Below are positions 25,548 to 35,369 of a DNA stretch of 64,000 nt, one piece after another (position 1 is the first letter of the stretch; every line of letters starts with the position of its first letter). Origin of the DNA: JAFKFI01 sp963795435 (GTDB lineage: Bacteria > Pseudomonadota > Alphaproteobacteria > Acetobacterales > Acetobacteraceae); assembly GCA_963795435.1 (NCBI GenBank), contig CAWCHV010000007.1, positions 2,589,271 to 2,653,270 on the forward strand. Direction: 5' to 3'. A program made the position numbers and the translations under genes. Below the pieces are notes generated by a model. It did no database searches. It saw only the letters and a program-made list of their open reading frames with translations, and was not told the DNA's origin.

Positions 25548-25651
25548 GGGAAAAAGGTCTGTGAAACCTCCGATAGCGGCCCGGGGCGGACCGGGCACCC
25601 GGGCACATATGGCTTGCATACCAGAGCACGGACAGGCGCCGCGAGAAAGCT

Positions 25652-27169
25652 TTATCGCCCCTTACTGCGAAGCTGCCATGCGCGGAGCAGCAGAGTTGCG
25701 GCCACCCAGACCGTGATCAGCGCCAGGGGCACTGTGACCAGGCGGGGCAACAGCATCGCCACGGCGGCCACCGCCAGCAGCACGGCCCCGGCACCCGCCA
25801 TGACCCGTGCCTCGGCCGGGCCGAGGGCGCGGCGGTCGGTGATGGCCGCGCCGACCGTGCTGCCGATGCCGAGCGCCCCGGCGGCGACCCGACCGGGACT
25901 GCCGCGGCGCACCGGGTGAGGCTCGGGGGACTGCGGCGCGGCATGGACGTTGCCGAGGTCGAGCACGATCTCGGTTGCGTTGGCTAGATCGGCGCGGAAC
26001 ATCGCCTCCATCTCTGCGGCGAACTCGGCATCCTCGACGGCGATGTCCAGCTCCCAGTTGCCGACCCAGCTCGCCAGATTGAGATTGCTGGAGCCGATGC
26101 GCGCCCAGCTTCCGTCCGCCACCGCCGTCTTGGCGTGCAGCATCGGGCCGTTCCACTCGAACACCCGGATGCCGGCCTCCAGCAACGGGCGGTAGCCGGC
26201 ACGGGACAGCGCCTTGGCGACCGGCAGGTCGCTCGCGCCGGGCACCAGCAAGCGCACGTCGACCCCGTCATGCGCGGCGTCGATCAGGGTGCGGACATAG
26301 GCGGTGGTGCCGACGAAGTATGCGTCGGTCAGCCAGAGCGTGCGCCGCGCCTCGGTCGCCACGAGCTGGTCGAGCCGGTACAGCCCCATCGTGTTCGGCT
26401 GGCTAGCGATGACGCTGACCGGCACGCCACCCGTGACGCCCAGGCCGGGCGCGGGAGGAGCATCGCCGACGGGCAGGGCGGCGCCCGACAACGCCCAAGT
26501 CTCGGCGAACGCGGCTTCGAGATTGGCGACAGCCGGGCCGCGCAGTTCAACCCCCGTATCTCGCCACGGCGCGGCCCCGGCGGCCGGGTTGCCGAGCCAC
26601 GCGGCGCCCACGCATAGGCCAGAGACGAAGCCGATCTCGCCATCGACGGTCAGTGATTTGCGGTGATTGCGGCCGAGCCAGCCGAACGGGCTGGAGATCC
26701 TCGGCGGGTTGAAACATCGCACCTGCACGCCGGCGGCACGCAACCGCTGCCAGAACGCCTTCGACGCGCTGCCGAACGTGCCGAACCAGTCATACAGCAA
26801 ATATACCGCCACCCCGTCCCGCGCCTTCGCGACCAGCGCGTCGGCGAAAGGCTGGCCGGCGGCGTCGGCGCGAAAGATGTAGTTCTCGAAGCGTACTGAC
26901 CTGCGCGCGGCGGCGATTGCGTCCAGCCAGGCGGGATAGTTGTCGGCGGCGTCGCGCAGCAGCCGCACGGCATTGCCCGCGACCGGCGCGGCGCCCGCGA
27001 TCCGGGCGAGCAGGCGATCACCGATCAGCGGGGCGGGCGTCGCGTCGGCTGACGGGTCGGCTTCCTTGCGGCGCCGTGTCGCGTACTCGATAGGGCTTCC
27101 CTTCCAATCGTCGCGCCGGTCCAGCCTAACGCGATTCCCAAGGCTCGGTCGATCAAGCGGCCGCGTCAC
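25652..27169 (-). CDS. Phospholipase D / cardiolipin synthase-like protein
   Basis: About 480-505 aa. There are two HKD motifs: HRKSLTVDGEIGFVSG in the N-terminal half and HAKTAVADGSWARIGSSNLN in the C-terminal half, each HxKxxxxD. The C-terminus has two hydrophobic helices (ARVMAGAGAVLLAVAAVAML and VTVPLALITVWVAATLLL), unlike classic Cls where the helices are N-terminal. Start is unresolved: no ATG or TTG lies near the conserved region; GTG 27169 is possible but has no ribosome site, and sequence resembling protein begins near 27091. Likely a membrane phosphatidyltransferase or phospholipase; homologues act in cardiolipin or phosphatidylglycerol metabolism. Confidence 0.82.
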   Translation of the reverse strand: MTRPLDRPSLGNRVRLDRRDDWKGSPIEYATRRRKEADPSADATPAPLIGDRLLARIAGAAPVAGNAVRLLRDAADNYPAWLDAIAAARRSVRFENYIFRADAAGQPFADALVAKARDGVAVYLLYDWFGTFGSASKAFWQRLRAAGVQVRCFNPPRISSPFGWLGRNHRKSLTVDGEIGFVSGLCVGAAWLGNPAAGAAPWRDTGVELRGPAVANLEAAFAETWALSGAALPVGDAPPAPGLGVTGGVPVSVIASQPNTMGLYRLDQLVATEARRTLWLTDAYFVGTTAYVRTLIDAAHDGVDVRLLVPGASDLPVAKALSRAGYRPLLEAGIRVFEWNGPMLHAKTAVADGSWARIGSSNLNLASWVGNWELDIAVEDAEFAAEMEAMFRADLANATEIVLDLGNVHAAPQSPEPHPVRRGSPGRVAAGALGIGSTVGAAITDRRALGPAEARVMAGAGAVLLAVAAVAMLLPRLVTVPLALITVWVAATLLLRAWQLRSKGR

Positions 27170-27262
27170 GGGGCATGAAGGAGGAAGCCGGACGGTTGCC
27201 AGGGAGCGCGTCGCGTCACAGGCTAGGCGGGAGTTCCCACGATTTCCCGGAAGGTGCCCGCC

Positions 27263-28438
27263 ATGCCCGGTCCTCTGCACGGCTACCGGATCGTCGATCT
27301 CACGTCGATGATCTCGGGGCCACTCGCCACCATGCTGCTTGGCGATCAGGGCGCCGACGTCATCAAGGTCGAGCCGCCGCGCGGCGGCGACCACACGCGC
27401 GCCGGGACCAACCGGCGGGCCGGATTTTCCGCCTCGTTCCTCAACAACAACCGCAACAAGCGGTCGGTCGCACTCGACCTCAAGACGCCGGCCGGGCTGG
27501 AGGCCTTGCTGCGCCTCGCCACCGGGGCGGATGTGTTCGTGCAGAACTTTCGCCCCGGTGTCGCCGAGCGGATGGGCGTCGGCGAGGCGGCCGTGCGCGC
27601 GGTCGCGCCGCGCATTGTCTATGTCTCGATCAGCGGCTTCGGCGAGCACGGACCCTACGCGAGCAAGCCGGTCTACGATCCGCTGGTGCAGGCGGTGTCG
27701 GGGCTGGCCTCGATCCAGGGCGGCTCCGACCAGGCGCGGCCCCGGCTGGTGCGGACCATCGTGCCCGACAAGCTCACCGCGATCACCGCCGCGCAGGCCA
27801 TCACGGCGGCGCTGCTGTCTCGTGAACGCACCGGCGAGGGCCAGCATGTGCGCCTCTCGATGCTGGACGCGGTGGTCTCCTTCCTCTGGGCGTCCGACAT
27901 GGGCAGCCATACCTTCGTGGGCGACGAGTTCCCGCAGGCCGATGCGGCGAGTTTCATCGACCTGATCTACGAGATTGCCGACGGCTACATCAGCGCGGCG
28001 GTGAAGACCGACCGCGAATGGGCCGCCCTCACCCGCGCGCTCGACCGGCCGGACTGGCTGGACGATCCGCGCTTCGCCTCCCCGGCGCTGCGGCAGAAGA
28101 ACATCGACGCGCGGCTGCAACTGATCCAGGACGCGCTGATCGCCTATCCCGCCGCGTACTGGCTCGAACGGCTCACCGCCGAGGGCGTGCCGTGCGCTCC
28201 CGTGCTCACGCGCGGCGAGGTCATCCGCCATCCCCAGGTGCTCGCCAACGACATTCTCGTCGAGGTAGACCACGCCAAGGCCGGACGCCTGCGGCAGACC
28301 CGGGCGGCGGCGCGGTTTTCCGCAACACCGGCCAGCATCCGCCGGGGTGCGCCCGCCCTCGGCGAGCACACGGGTGAAATCCTGGCCGAATTGGGCTACT
28401 CGGCGAACGAGATCGCCGCTCTCCGCGCGGGGGCCTGA
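27263..28438 (+). CDS. CaiB/BaiF (family III) CoA-transferase
   Basis: A second, ~391-aa family III CoA-transferase, distinct from that at 23015. Diagnostic stretches are YRIVDLTSMISGPLATMLLG, GADVIKVEPPRGGDHTR, RSVALDLKTPAGLEALL, FVQNFRPGVAERMG, VSISGFGEHGPYASKPVYDP (with the catalytic Asp of YDP) and the C-terminal APALGEHTGEILAELGYS. Start ATG 27263 is supported by GGAAGG 8 nt upstream. It is followed after 4 bp by an acyl-CoA carboxylase-type gene, then a flavin monooxygenase: a likely operon for breakdown of an unknown acid through its CoA ester. Confidence 0.94.
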   Translation: MPGPLHGYRIVDLTSMISGPLATMLLGDQGADVIKVEPPRGGDHTRAGTNRRAGFSASFLNNNRNKRSVALDLKTPAGLEALLRLATGADVFVQNFRPGVAERMGVGEAAVRAVAPRIVYVSISGFGEHGPYASKPVYDPLVQAVSGLASIQGGSDQARPRLVRTIVPDKLTAITAAQAITAALLSRERTGEGQHVRLSMLDAVVSFLWASDMGSHTFVGDEFPQADAASFIDLIYEIADGYISAAVKTDREWAALTRALDRPDWLDDPRFASPALRQKNIDARLQLIQDALIAYPAAYWLERLTAEGVPCAPVLTRGEVIRHPQVLANDILVEVDHAKAGRLRQTRAAARFSATPASIRRGAPALGEHTGEILAELGYSANEIAALRAGA

Positions 28439-28442
28439 CCGC

Positions 28443-30002
28443 GTGAGTTGGCAGGAGCGGCGCGACGAGATCGCGCGGATGCGGCAGGCCGGCCGGGCGC
28501 AAGGCGGCGAGGACGCCATCGCTCGCCAGCACAAAAAGGGCCGGCTAACCATCCGCGAACGGGTGGACGCGCTGCTTGATCCGGGCAGCTTTCGCGAGAT
28601 CGGCTCGCTGGCCGGCGGCGCCGAGCGTGACGCGGATGGCAGGCTGGTCGCGTTCACGCCGGCCAATTTCGTGCTCGGCACGGGACGGATCGACGGCCGC
28701 GCCTGCGTGGTCGGCGGCGAGGATTTTACCATCTCCGGCGGCTCTCCTTCGCCCGCCGGGCTGCGCAAGAGTGTCTACACGGAGCAACTGGCCTGCCAGT
28801 ACCGCGTCCCGCTGGTCCGGCTGCACGAGGGGTCGGGCGGCAGCGTGACAGGCGGCGGCGGCAAGAGCGGGCCGCGCGCGCTGTCGGCGCCGGTGTTCGA
28901 GGCACCGCGCTTCGCCTCCGTCGGCCGCGCGCTCGCCACCGTGCCGGTCGCCTCCGCCGCCCTCGGCGCGGTGGCCGGGCTGCCCGCCGTGCGCCTGGTC
29001 TCGTCGCATTATTGCGTGATGACGCGCCACACCGCGCAGGTGCTGGCCGGCGGCCCGGCGCTGGTGGAGCGGGCGCTCGGCCAGAGCGTCACCAAGGACG
29101 AACTCGGCGGCGCCGCGCTGCACGAGAAAAGCGGCGTGGTGGACGACGTGGTGGAGGACGAGCCCGCCGCCTTCGCCGCCATTCGCCGGTTCCTCGGCTA
29201 CCTGCCGCAAAACGTGTGGCAACTGCCGCCCGCCGCGCCGCCGACCGACGATCCGGACCGCCGGGAGGAGTTTCTTGCCGAGATCGTGCCGGTCAACCGC
29301 CGCCGGATCTACGACATGCGCCGCATCCTCGACGCGGTGCTTGATCAGGGCGCGGTGTTTGAGATGGGCCGCCGGTTTGCGCCCGGCATCATCACCGTGC
29401 TGGCGCGGCTGAACGGCGTGCCGATCGGGGTGTTCGCCAATGATTGCCGCCACGCCGCCGGCACGATGACGGCGGGCGGCGCGCGCAAGGTACGGCGCTT
29501 CGTCGAGTTCTGCGAGACGTTCCACCTGCCCGTCATCACCTTCGTCGACGAGCCCGGCTTCATGATCGGCCCCGCCGCCGAGGCCGAGGGCACGCTGCGC
29601 GCTGGTGCTGGGGCGGTGCTCGCCGCGTCACTCTGCACCGTGCCGTGGGCGACGGTGATCGTGCGCAAGAGCATGGGCCTCGCCGCGGCGGCGCATTTCG
29701 GGCCGGGCGCCTACGTGCTCGCCTGGCCGTCCGCCGAGATGGGCGCGCTGCCCGTCGAAGGCGGCGTCGCCGTCGCGTTCCGGCGCGAGATTGCGGCGGC
29801 CGACGATCCGGCGGCGAAGCGCGAGGAGCTGGAGGCCCGCTTCGCCGCGCGGCAGACCCCGTTCGCGCGCGCCGAATCGCTCTCGGTGCACGACATCATC
29901 GACCCCCGCGACACCCGCCCGATGCTGTGCGCCTGGCTCGACCTCGCACGCCCGCTGCTCGACGGACTGCTCGGTCCGACGAATTTCTCCTATCGGCCGT
30001 AA
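28443..30002 (+). CDS. Acyl-CoA carboxylase beta-subunit-like carboxyltransferase
   Basis: A 519-aa carboxyltransferase of the propionyl/acetyl/methylcrotonyl-CoA carboxylase beta family. N-terminal crotonase-like half: ARQHKKGRLTIRERVDALLD, VVGGEDFTISGGS, VRLHEGSGGSV. C-terminal half: GGARKVRRFVEFCETFHLP, ITFVDEPGFMIG, VIVRKSMGLAAAA and PSAEMGALPVEGGVAVAF. It uses GTG 28443, 4 bp after the CoA-transferase stop. No biotin carboxylase or biotin carrier gene is nearby, so it either partners with a subunit encoded elsewhere or acts as a biotin-independent (de)carboxylase, as some orphan members may. Substrate unknown. Confidence 0.88.
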   Translation: MSWQERRDEIARMRQAGRAQGGEDAIARQHKKGRLTIRERVDALLDPGSFREIGSLAGGAERDADGRLVAFTPANFVLGTGRIDGRACVVGGEDFTISGGSPSPAGLRKSVYTEQLACQYRVPLVRLHEGSGGSVTGGGGKSGPRALSAPVFEAPRFASVGRALATVPVASAALGAVAGLPAVRLVSSHYCVMTRHTAQVLAGGPALVERALGQSVTKDELGGAALHEKSGVVDDVVEDEPAAFAAIRRFLGYLPQNVWQLPPAAPPTDDPDRREEFLAEIVPVNRRRIYDMRRILDAVLDQGAVFEMGRRFAPGIITVLARLNGVPIGVFANDCRHAAGTMTAGGARKVRRFVEFCETFHLPVITFVDEPGFMIGPAAEAEGTLRAGAGAVLAASLCTVPWATVIVRKSMGLAAAAHFGPGAYVLAWPSAEMGALPVEGGVAVAFRREIAAADDPAAKREELEARFAARQTPFARAESLSVHDIIDPRDTRPMLCAWLDLARPLLDGLLGPTNFSYRP

Positions 30003-30018
30003 CCGAGAGGCTTCCCTG

Positions 30019-31434
30019 ATGGACCGCAAGCAGATCCGGCTGAATGCGTTCGACATGAACTGCGTCGGTCATATCCAGCACGGACTATGGAGCCATCCAC
30101 GCGACGGCTCGACCGCGTACAACACGATCGGCTACTGGCAGGACCTCGCCCGAACGGCGGAGCGCGGGCTGTTCGACGGCATCTTCCTGGCCGACATCGT
30201 GGGCGTCTACGACGTGTACAAGGACAGTGCAGCCCCCTCCATCATCGACGCAGTGCAGATCCCGGTGAACGACCCGCTCCTGCTGGTGCCCGCGATGGCG
30301 GCGGTGACGCGGCATGTCGGCTTCGGCGTCACCTGCAATCTCACCTACGAGCAGCCGTACCTGCTGGCCCGCCGTATGTCCACGCTGGACCATCTGACCA
30401 ACGGCCGCATCGGATGGAACATCGTCACCGGCTATCTCGACAGCGCCGCGCGTGGGATGGGCCGCGCGGCGCAGCCCGACCACGACGACCGCTACGATGT
30501 CGCGGACGAGTACCTCGAACTCGTCTACAAGCTGTGGGAAGACAGCTGGGAAGACGACGCGGTCTTGCGCGACAAGACGAACCGGGTGTTTGCGCGGCCC
30601 GAGAAGATCCATCGCATCCGCCATCACGGCCGTCACTACCGGCTGGACGCCATCCATCTGTCCGAACCGTCGCCGCAGCGCACCCCGGTGCTCTACCAGG
30701 CCGGCGCCTCGACGCGCGGCCGGCGGTTCGCCGCTACCCATGCGGAGTGCATCTTCGTCAACGCGCCGAACAAGCCGCTGGTCGCGTCGATCGTCGCGGA
30801 CATCCGCGCTCGGGCGGCGGCGCAGGGGCGCGATCCCTCGGATATCCTGATGTTCGCCGGCCGCACCGTGGTCGTGGGCCGCACCCGCGCGGAGGCCGAT
30901 GCCAAGTTCCGCGAATACCAGGCGCACGCCAGCGCCGAGGGCGGGCTGGCGCATTTTTCGAGCTCGATCGGCGTCGATCTGTCACGCTACGAGCTCGACG
31001 AGCCGATCCGCCACGACAAGAACAACGCCAACAACTCGGCGCTGGAGGCGATCACCAGCCGCAGCAAGGAGCCGTGGACCGTCCGCCGCATCATCGCCGA
31101 GATGGGGTTGGGCGGACGCCAGAAAGCCTTCGTCGGATCGGCCGAGGAGGTCGCGGACGATTTGATCGGCTGGGTCGAGGAGACAGGAATCGACGGCTTC
31201 AATCTCAGCCGTACGGTCACGCCCGAGTGCCTGGACGATTTCGTCGACCTCGTCGTGCCGATCCTGCAGGAGCGCGGCGTCTACAAGCGCGCCTACGCCG
31301 AGGGCACGCTGCGGGAGAAGCTGTTCGGCGCCGGTCGCGCCCGGCTTTGCGCCTCTCACCCGGCCGCCCGACAGCGGCCGCGGGCGCACGGTGCTGTAAG
31401 CGGCGCACTCGCGGAGGCCGAGCATTATGTATGA
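30019..31434 (+). CDS. LLM class flavin-dependent monooxygenase (NtaA/SnaA/DszA type)
   Basis: A 471-aa bacterial luciferase-like monooxygenase. Subfamily signatures of the nitrilotriacetate monooxygenase component A group: LNAFDMNCVGHIQHGLWSHP, TIGYWQDLARTAERGLFDGI, FLADIVGVYDVY, YLLARRMSTLDHLTNGRIGW, NIVTGYLDSAARG and VLYQAGASTRGRRFAATHAE. It uses FMNH2 supplied by a separate flavin reductase, not present here. ATG 30019 follows the upstream stop by 14 bp, so it is in an operon with the CoA-transferase and carboxylase. The C-terminal ~40 residues (SHPAARQRPRAHG...) are unusually basic and may be a readthrough extension. Substrate unknown. Confidence 0.9.
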   Translation: MDRKQIRLNAFDMNCVGHIQHGLWSHPRDGSTAYNTIGYWQDLARTAERGLFDGIFLADIVGVYDVYKDSAAPSIIDAVQIPVNDPLLLVPAMAAVTRHVGFGVTCNLTYEQPYLLARRMSTLDHLTNGRIGWNIVTGYLDSAARGMGRAAQPDHDDRYDVADEYLELVYKLWEDSWEDDAVLRDKTNRVFARPEKIHRIRHHGRHYRLDAIHLSEPSPQRTPVLYQAGASTRGRRFAATHAECIFVNAPNKPLVASIVADIRARAAAQGRDPSDILMFAGRTVVVGRTRAEADAKFREYQAHASAEGGLAHFSSSIGVDLSRYELDEPIRHDKNNANNSALEAITSRSKEPWTVRRIIAEMGLGGRQKAFVGSAEEVADDLIGWVEETGIDGFNLSRTVTPECLDDFVDLVVPILQERGVYKRAYAEGTLREKLFGAGRARLCASHPAARQRPRAHGAVSGALAEAEHYV

Positions 31435-31588
31435 TACGCTTTGCCGTCCTCGCTGGACCGCCGGTCTGGACTACCATGGCGGGCAAGTGACGGGTGGGAA
31501 TGGCAACCTGCGTGGGTTAGCTTACCAAGGATAAGCGGGCCCATATTGCCTGCGTTGCCGCGAACGCGCGTTGGAGGCGTCCCGATCC

Positions 31589-32044
31589 CTAGCTAGCCCG
31601 GCGCTCGGCCACGTCGTCCGTGAAATCCAGCACCAACTGAATCGGAACTTCGTGCGGAGTCATCTCGGTGTAGACCTCAACGTCTACGTGCAACTGAACC
31701 AAGTCACCGACAACCTGCTCACGCCTCTGGGTAAAGGCGCGCTGCATATGTGAGTGGGGAGCGTAGCCCAGGACGCCCCAAATCGTTAACTGGACGCCGT
31801 TCTTCGTGATGCGCATCGCGTGGTTCACGCGGTAACGTCGGCCCTTTGCATCGGTGGCATACTCTTCGCGAAGCGCGCGAGACATTTGCGACGCCAGGAC
31901 GTCCCGCGGATCAATCCGCGGCAGCTCCAAGCTTCGGTTTGCCACCGCCCAATCTACAACCTCGCGCGCACTAGCCGGCGCGTGATCGTGCTCCCGTTCA
32001 TAATCTCGCCAAAGTAGCTGGAAGTGCTCTGCTTGCGTCGTCAT
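31589..32044 (-). CDS. Unrecognised 151-aa protein coupled to an XRE-ImmA-like gene
   Basis: I do not recognise a family. The 151-aa sequence starts TTQAEHFQLLWRDYEREHDH and contains DWAVANRSLELPRIDPRDVL, then SRALREEYATDAKGRRYRVN and a C-terminal beta-rich acidic part ending VLDFTDDVAERRAS. It is soluble, with no signal or membrane helix. Its ATG lies 7 bp after the stop of the upstream XRE-metalloprotease gene, and its GAGG ribosome site overlaps the end of that gene, so the two are translationally coupled. Base composition is visibly AT-richer than the neighbouring housekeeping genes. It could be the target, toxin or effector partner of the upstream protein. Confidence 0.75.
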   Translation of the reverse strand: MTTQAEHFQLLWRDYEREHDHAPASAREVVDWAVANRSLELPRIDPRDVLASQMSRALREEYATDAKGRRYRVNHAMRITKNGVQLTIWGVLGYAPHSHMQRAFTQRREQVVGDLVQLHVDVEVYTEMTPHEVPIQLVLDFTDDVAERRAS

Positions 32045-32051
32045 ATGGTCC

Positions 32052-33173
32052 TCATTCGATACTAAATGGACGATCCCATCCGTCCACGATGGCGCCGGGC
32101 ATTACGAATTCCCTGATCTTCACTTGATGCTTCCGCAAATAATCGAAGCGCCCAGTTTTGTGCTGGATTTGCCCAACCGGAATTCCGGGGTGAACGCTAT
32201 TGAGTTTTGCAAACGCGAGAACGTCCTTTTCATAGAAGAACGGATTCTTCCGGTGAATAAAAGATAGCATTTTGTCCTGAGAGATACAGAATTCTGCCGC
32301 CGCAGCATTCGCAACGCGTTCCTCCTCCGGCATACCAGTGATATCATTCAATGATGTCCCGCTTAGGTCAGCGTCAATCATCCCTTCTGGCGTCTGTTGG
32401 CCGTGGCCTTGCATGACATGCTCGCACTCGTGCCGCAGTACAAACCAGAAATTGTCTAACCGGTTGAACCTTGTGGACATTCCGATAACGGGAGACTTGC
32501 TGTCGAGCCACAAGCATACCCCGTCAATTCGTGACTGCGGGAGCGCTTCTACGATAATAAACCGAACCCCACACTCAGTCATGATGCGAGGGACATGCCG
32601 GGCCTCCTCAGGCGCCGCAAGTAGTTCGCGCATCTTAGTCACAGCGCTGGCGAGCGTCCGCTGGGAATAATGGGGGACCGAAATCGCTCTTGCGATTTGC
32701 CTAACCCGAAAGAGCCACGCCAGTTGGGCCGGCGGAATCTCACGTTCCTCATACCCGCTCTTTCGCGCGGCGTGCGCGAGATAAGGAACGTCATCTGCGC
32801 TATTTGTCTCGAAGAAGCGTGCGAGTTCGGCCCCAAGATCGGTCACGCTTGCAGACTGCAGCCACCCTCGTTTCACCATCTCCCGTATCGGGTAAGTCCT
32901 AAGCATGCTCGCGCGGGCTGTGATGCCGCTATCAGGCTCTCCAGCGACTGCGAGATCATATGCTCGCTGGAGGCCAACGAAATGATCGGGCGGGAGGCCC
33001 AGCGCCTGACCCAGCCCCTTCGACATCGCTGGGCTGACGCCCTGCTTCCCATTGATGATCTGATTGACGGCCTTCGGATGGCACCCCAGCACAAACGTCA
33101 GATCGGTCTGGCTCCATCCTCGCCTTTCAAGCTCGGCAGCTAGCCGCCTGCCCGGATGCTGGTCATGCGCCAT
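32052..33173 (-). CDS. XRE regulator with ImmA/IrrE-type metallopeptidase domain
   Basis: A 373-aa two-domain protein. The N-terminal HTH (residues ~8-60: GRRLAAELERRGWSQTDLTF, HPKAVNQIINGKQGVSP) is of the HigA/XRE type. The C-terminal half is an ImmA/IrrE-like zinc peptidase with HExxH motif HECEH (residues 248-252) and a downstream EERVANAAAAEF segment that supplies the third-ligand region. Family members (ImmA, IrrE/DdrO protease) cleave repressors to switch on mobile elements or stress genes. ATG 33173 has a very strong site, AGGAGGT. The gene is AT-richer than its neighbours and probably acquired. A palindrome at 33233-33251 could be its own operator. Confidence 0.88.
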   Translation of the reverse strand: MAHDQHPGRRLAAELERRGWSQTDLTFVLGCHPKAVNQIINGKQGVSPAMSKGLGQALGLPPDHFVGLQRAYDLAVAGEPDSGITARASMLRTYPIREMVKRGWLQSASVTDLGAELARFFETNSADDVPYLAHAARKSGYEEREIPPAQLAWLFRVRQIARAISVPHYSQRTLASAVTKMRELLAAPEEARHVPRIMTECGVRFIIVEALPQSRIDGVCLWLDSKSPVIGMSTRFNRLDNFWFVLRHECEHVMQGHGQQTPEGMIDADLSGTSLNDITGMPEEERVANAAAAEFCISQDKMLSFIHRKNPFFYEKDVLAFAKLNSVHPGIPVGQIQHKTGRFDYLRKHQVKIREFVMPGAIVDGWDRPFSIE

Positions 33174-33232
33174 GGAAGATACCTCCTCTCGATTCGCGAT
33201 CTTACATCAAAGCCGCGCGACCAGATACCCTC

Positions 33233-33251
33233 TATCCCTCCATGGGGGATA
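33233..33251. promoter_or_regulatory. Inverted repeat, candidate operator of the XRE-ImmA gene
   Basis: TATCCC (33233-33238) and GGGATA (33246-33251) form 6-bp arms around a 7-nt centre, 60 nt upstream of the ATG of the XRE-metallopeptidase gene. Size and place fit an autoregulatory HTH operator. Assignment is positional only. Confidence 0.4.
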
Positions 33252-33285
33252 ATTGGGCTTTCATGCTTAAGGTTGGCGAAGAAAT

Positions 33286-33690
33286 TTGAACCTGAACCGT
33301 GATCGACACTGGCATTCGAGGTCCGGGCCGGCGCCGCAGCACTTTATAGGAGACGTGGGGCGACAGGCGCCGGCTCCACCTGGGACGACAGTCGCTCGGG
33401 CGCGGCCGGAGGTGCTGGACGGCTTGGACCGCCAGGGCGCGCAGATCCACGAGCTCTATCCGGCGCTGCGGCGCCGCTGGTTGGGCATTAACGCCTCATT
33501 GAGAAGCGCAAATTGGGCTGATATGCGCTTCGAGCGCTGCTCCGGCCTCGCGAGATAGGCCCTGAGCGGAGTCAGGGCGCACATCGCCGAGGAGTACGGC
33601 AAGCTCATTCAGCCGATATGGTGTGATCGCGAGAAGCACAGCGCGGCAACCGCCGAGATGATTGGCGGCCGCCGCGCCCTGAGCGGCGGG
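33286..33690 (+). pseudogene. Degraded or chance ORF of unknown origin
   Basis: A frame open from 33286 encodes 90 aa (…VLDGLDRQGAQIHELYPALR…ADMRFERCSGLAR), ends at TAG 33556-33558, and continues in the same frame for at least 44 codons with protein-like sequence (ALSGVRAHIAEEYGKLIQPI, CDREKHSAATAEMIGG). That suggests an older gene broken by a nonsense codon. I do not recognise the family. The stretch lies between the AT-rich islet and the aceA operon and may mark the edge of the insertion. The rest of the 33174-33690 interval shows no other gene. Confidence 0.35.
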
Positions 33691-33852
33691 TTACTTGCCG
33701 GTGCTTGCCCAGTCGTGGCGATGCACCAGCCCGTCGTCGTAACGCTCCTCCCGAGCCGCGCGGATCACCTTGGGCTGCGCCGGCGCGGCGGGCTTTTCAT
33801 GCGCCCAGTCGTGGCTGTGGACCAGGCCTTCGTCGAAGCGGTCGTCATCCAT
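33691..33852 (-). CDS. 53-aa protein with duplicated GLVHxHDWA motif
   Basis: A small gene 23 bp downstream of aceA on the same strand, with AGGAG ~8 nt before ATG 33852. The 53 residues consist of two near-identical ends, RFDEGLVHSHDWA and RYDDGLVHRHDWA, joined by a Pro/Ala/Lys linker (EKPAAPAQPKVIRAAREE). The conserved His-x-His-Asp-Trp pattern could bind metal or a protein partner. I know no named family. The good ribosome site, internal duplication and position behind isocitrate lyase argue that it is a genuine gene cotranscribed with aceA. Confidence 0.75.
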   Translation of the reverse strand: MDDDRFDEGLVHSHDWAHEKPAAPAQPKVIRAAREERYDDGLVHRHDWASTGK

Positions 33853-33875
33853 CGGTCTCGCTCCTTCGCTTGGGG

Positions 33876-35216
<1,341 letters not shown>

Positions 35217-35369
35217 CGTCAGTCTCCGTATTTGACGTCGTATGGGTTAATAATTCACATTGCGGGTGCGAAGTTCAGCCCCAAAATGCCCCATGGAGTG
35301 CAATCCGGTGTAGGTCTGCACAGAAATCCCTGCGGATTCGTAAATCGTGTAAAGCCAAACGGCGCAACC
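35217..35369. promoter_or_regulatory. Divergent aceA/regulator control region
   Basis: A 153-bp AT-richer region between aceA and the divergent RamB/ScfR-like regulator. It holds the imperfect palindrome GTGCA (35299-35303) with TGCAC (35317-35321) and the segment TTCACATTGCGGGTGCGAA around 35262-35280. RamB-type regulators bind palindromic sites in such intergenic regions. The exact operators cannot be fixed by eye. Confidence 0.5.

Noticed and set aside
25652..28768. Very long minus-strand frame extending the phospholipase D-like gene to 1038 aa
   Set aside because: Only the part up to about 27169 matches the PLD family; the rest is the antisense of the CoA-transferase and carboxylase genes.
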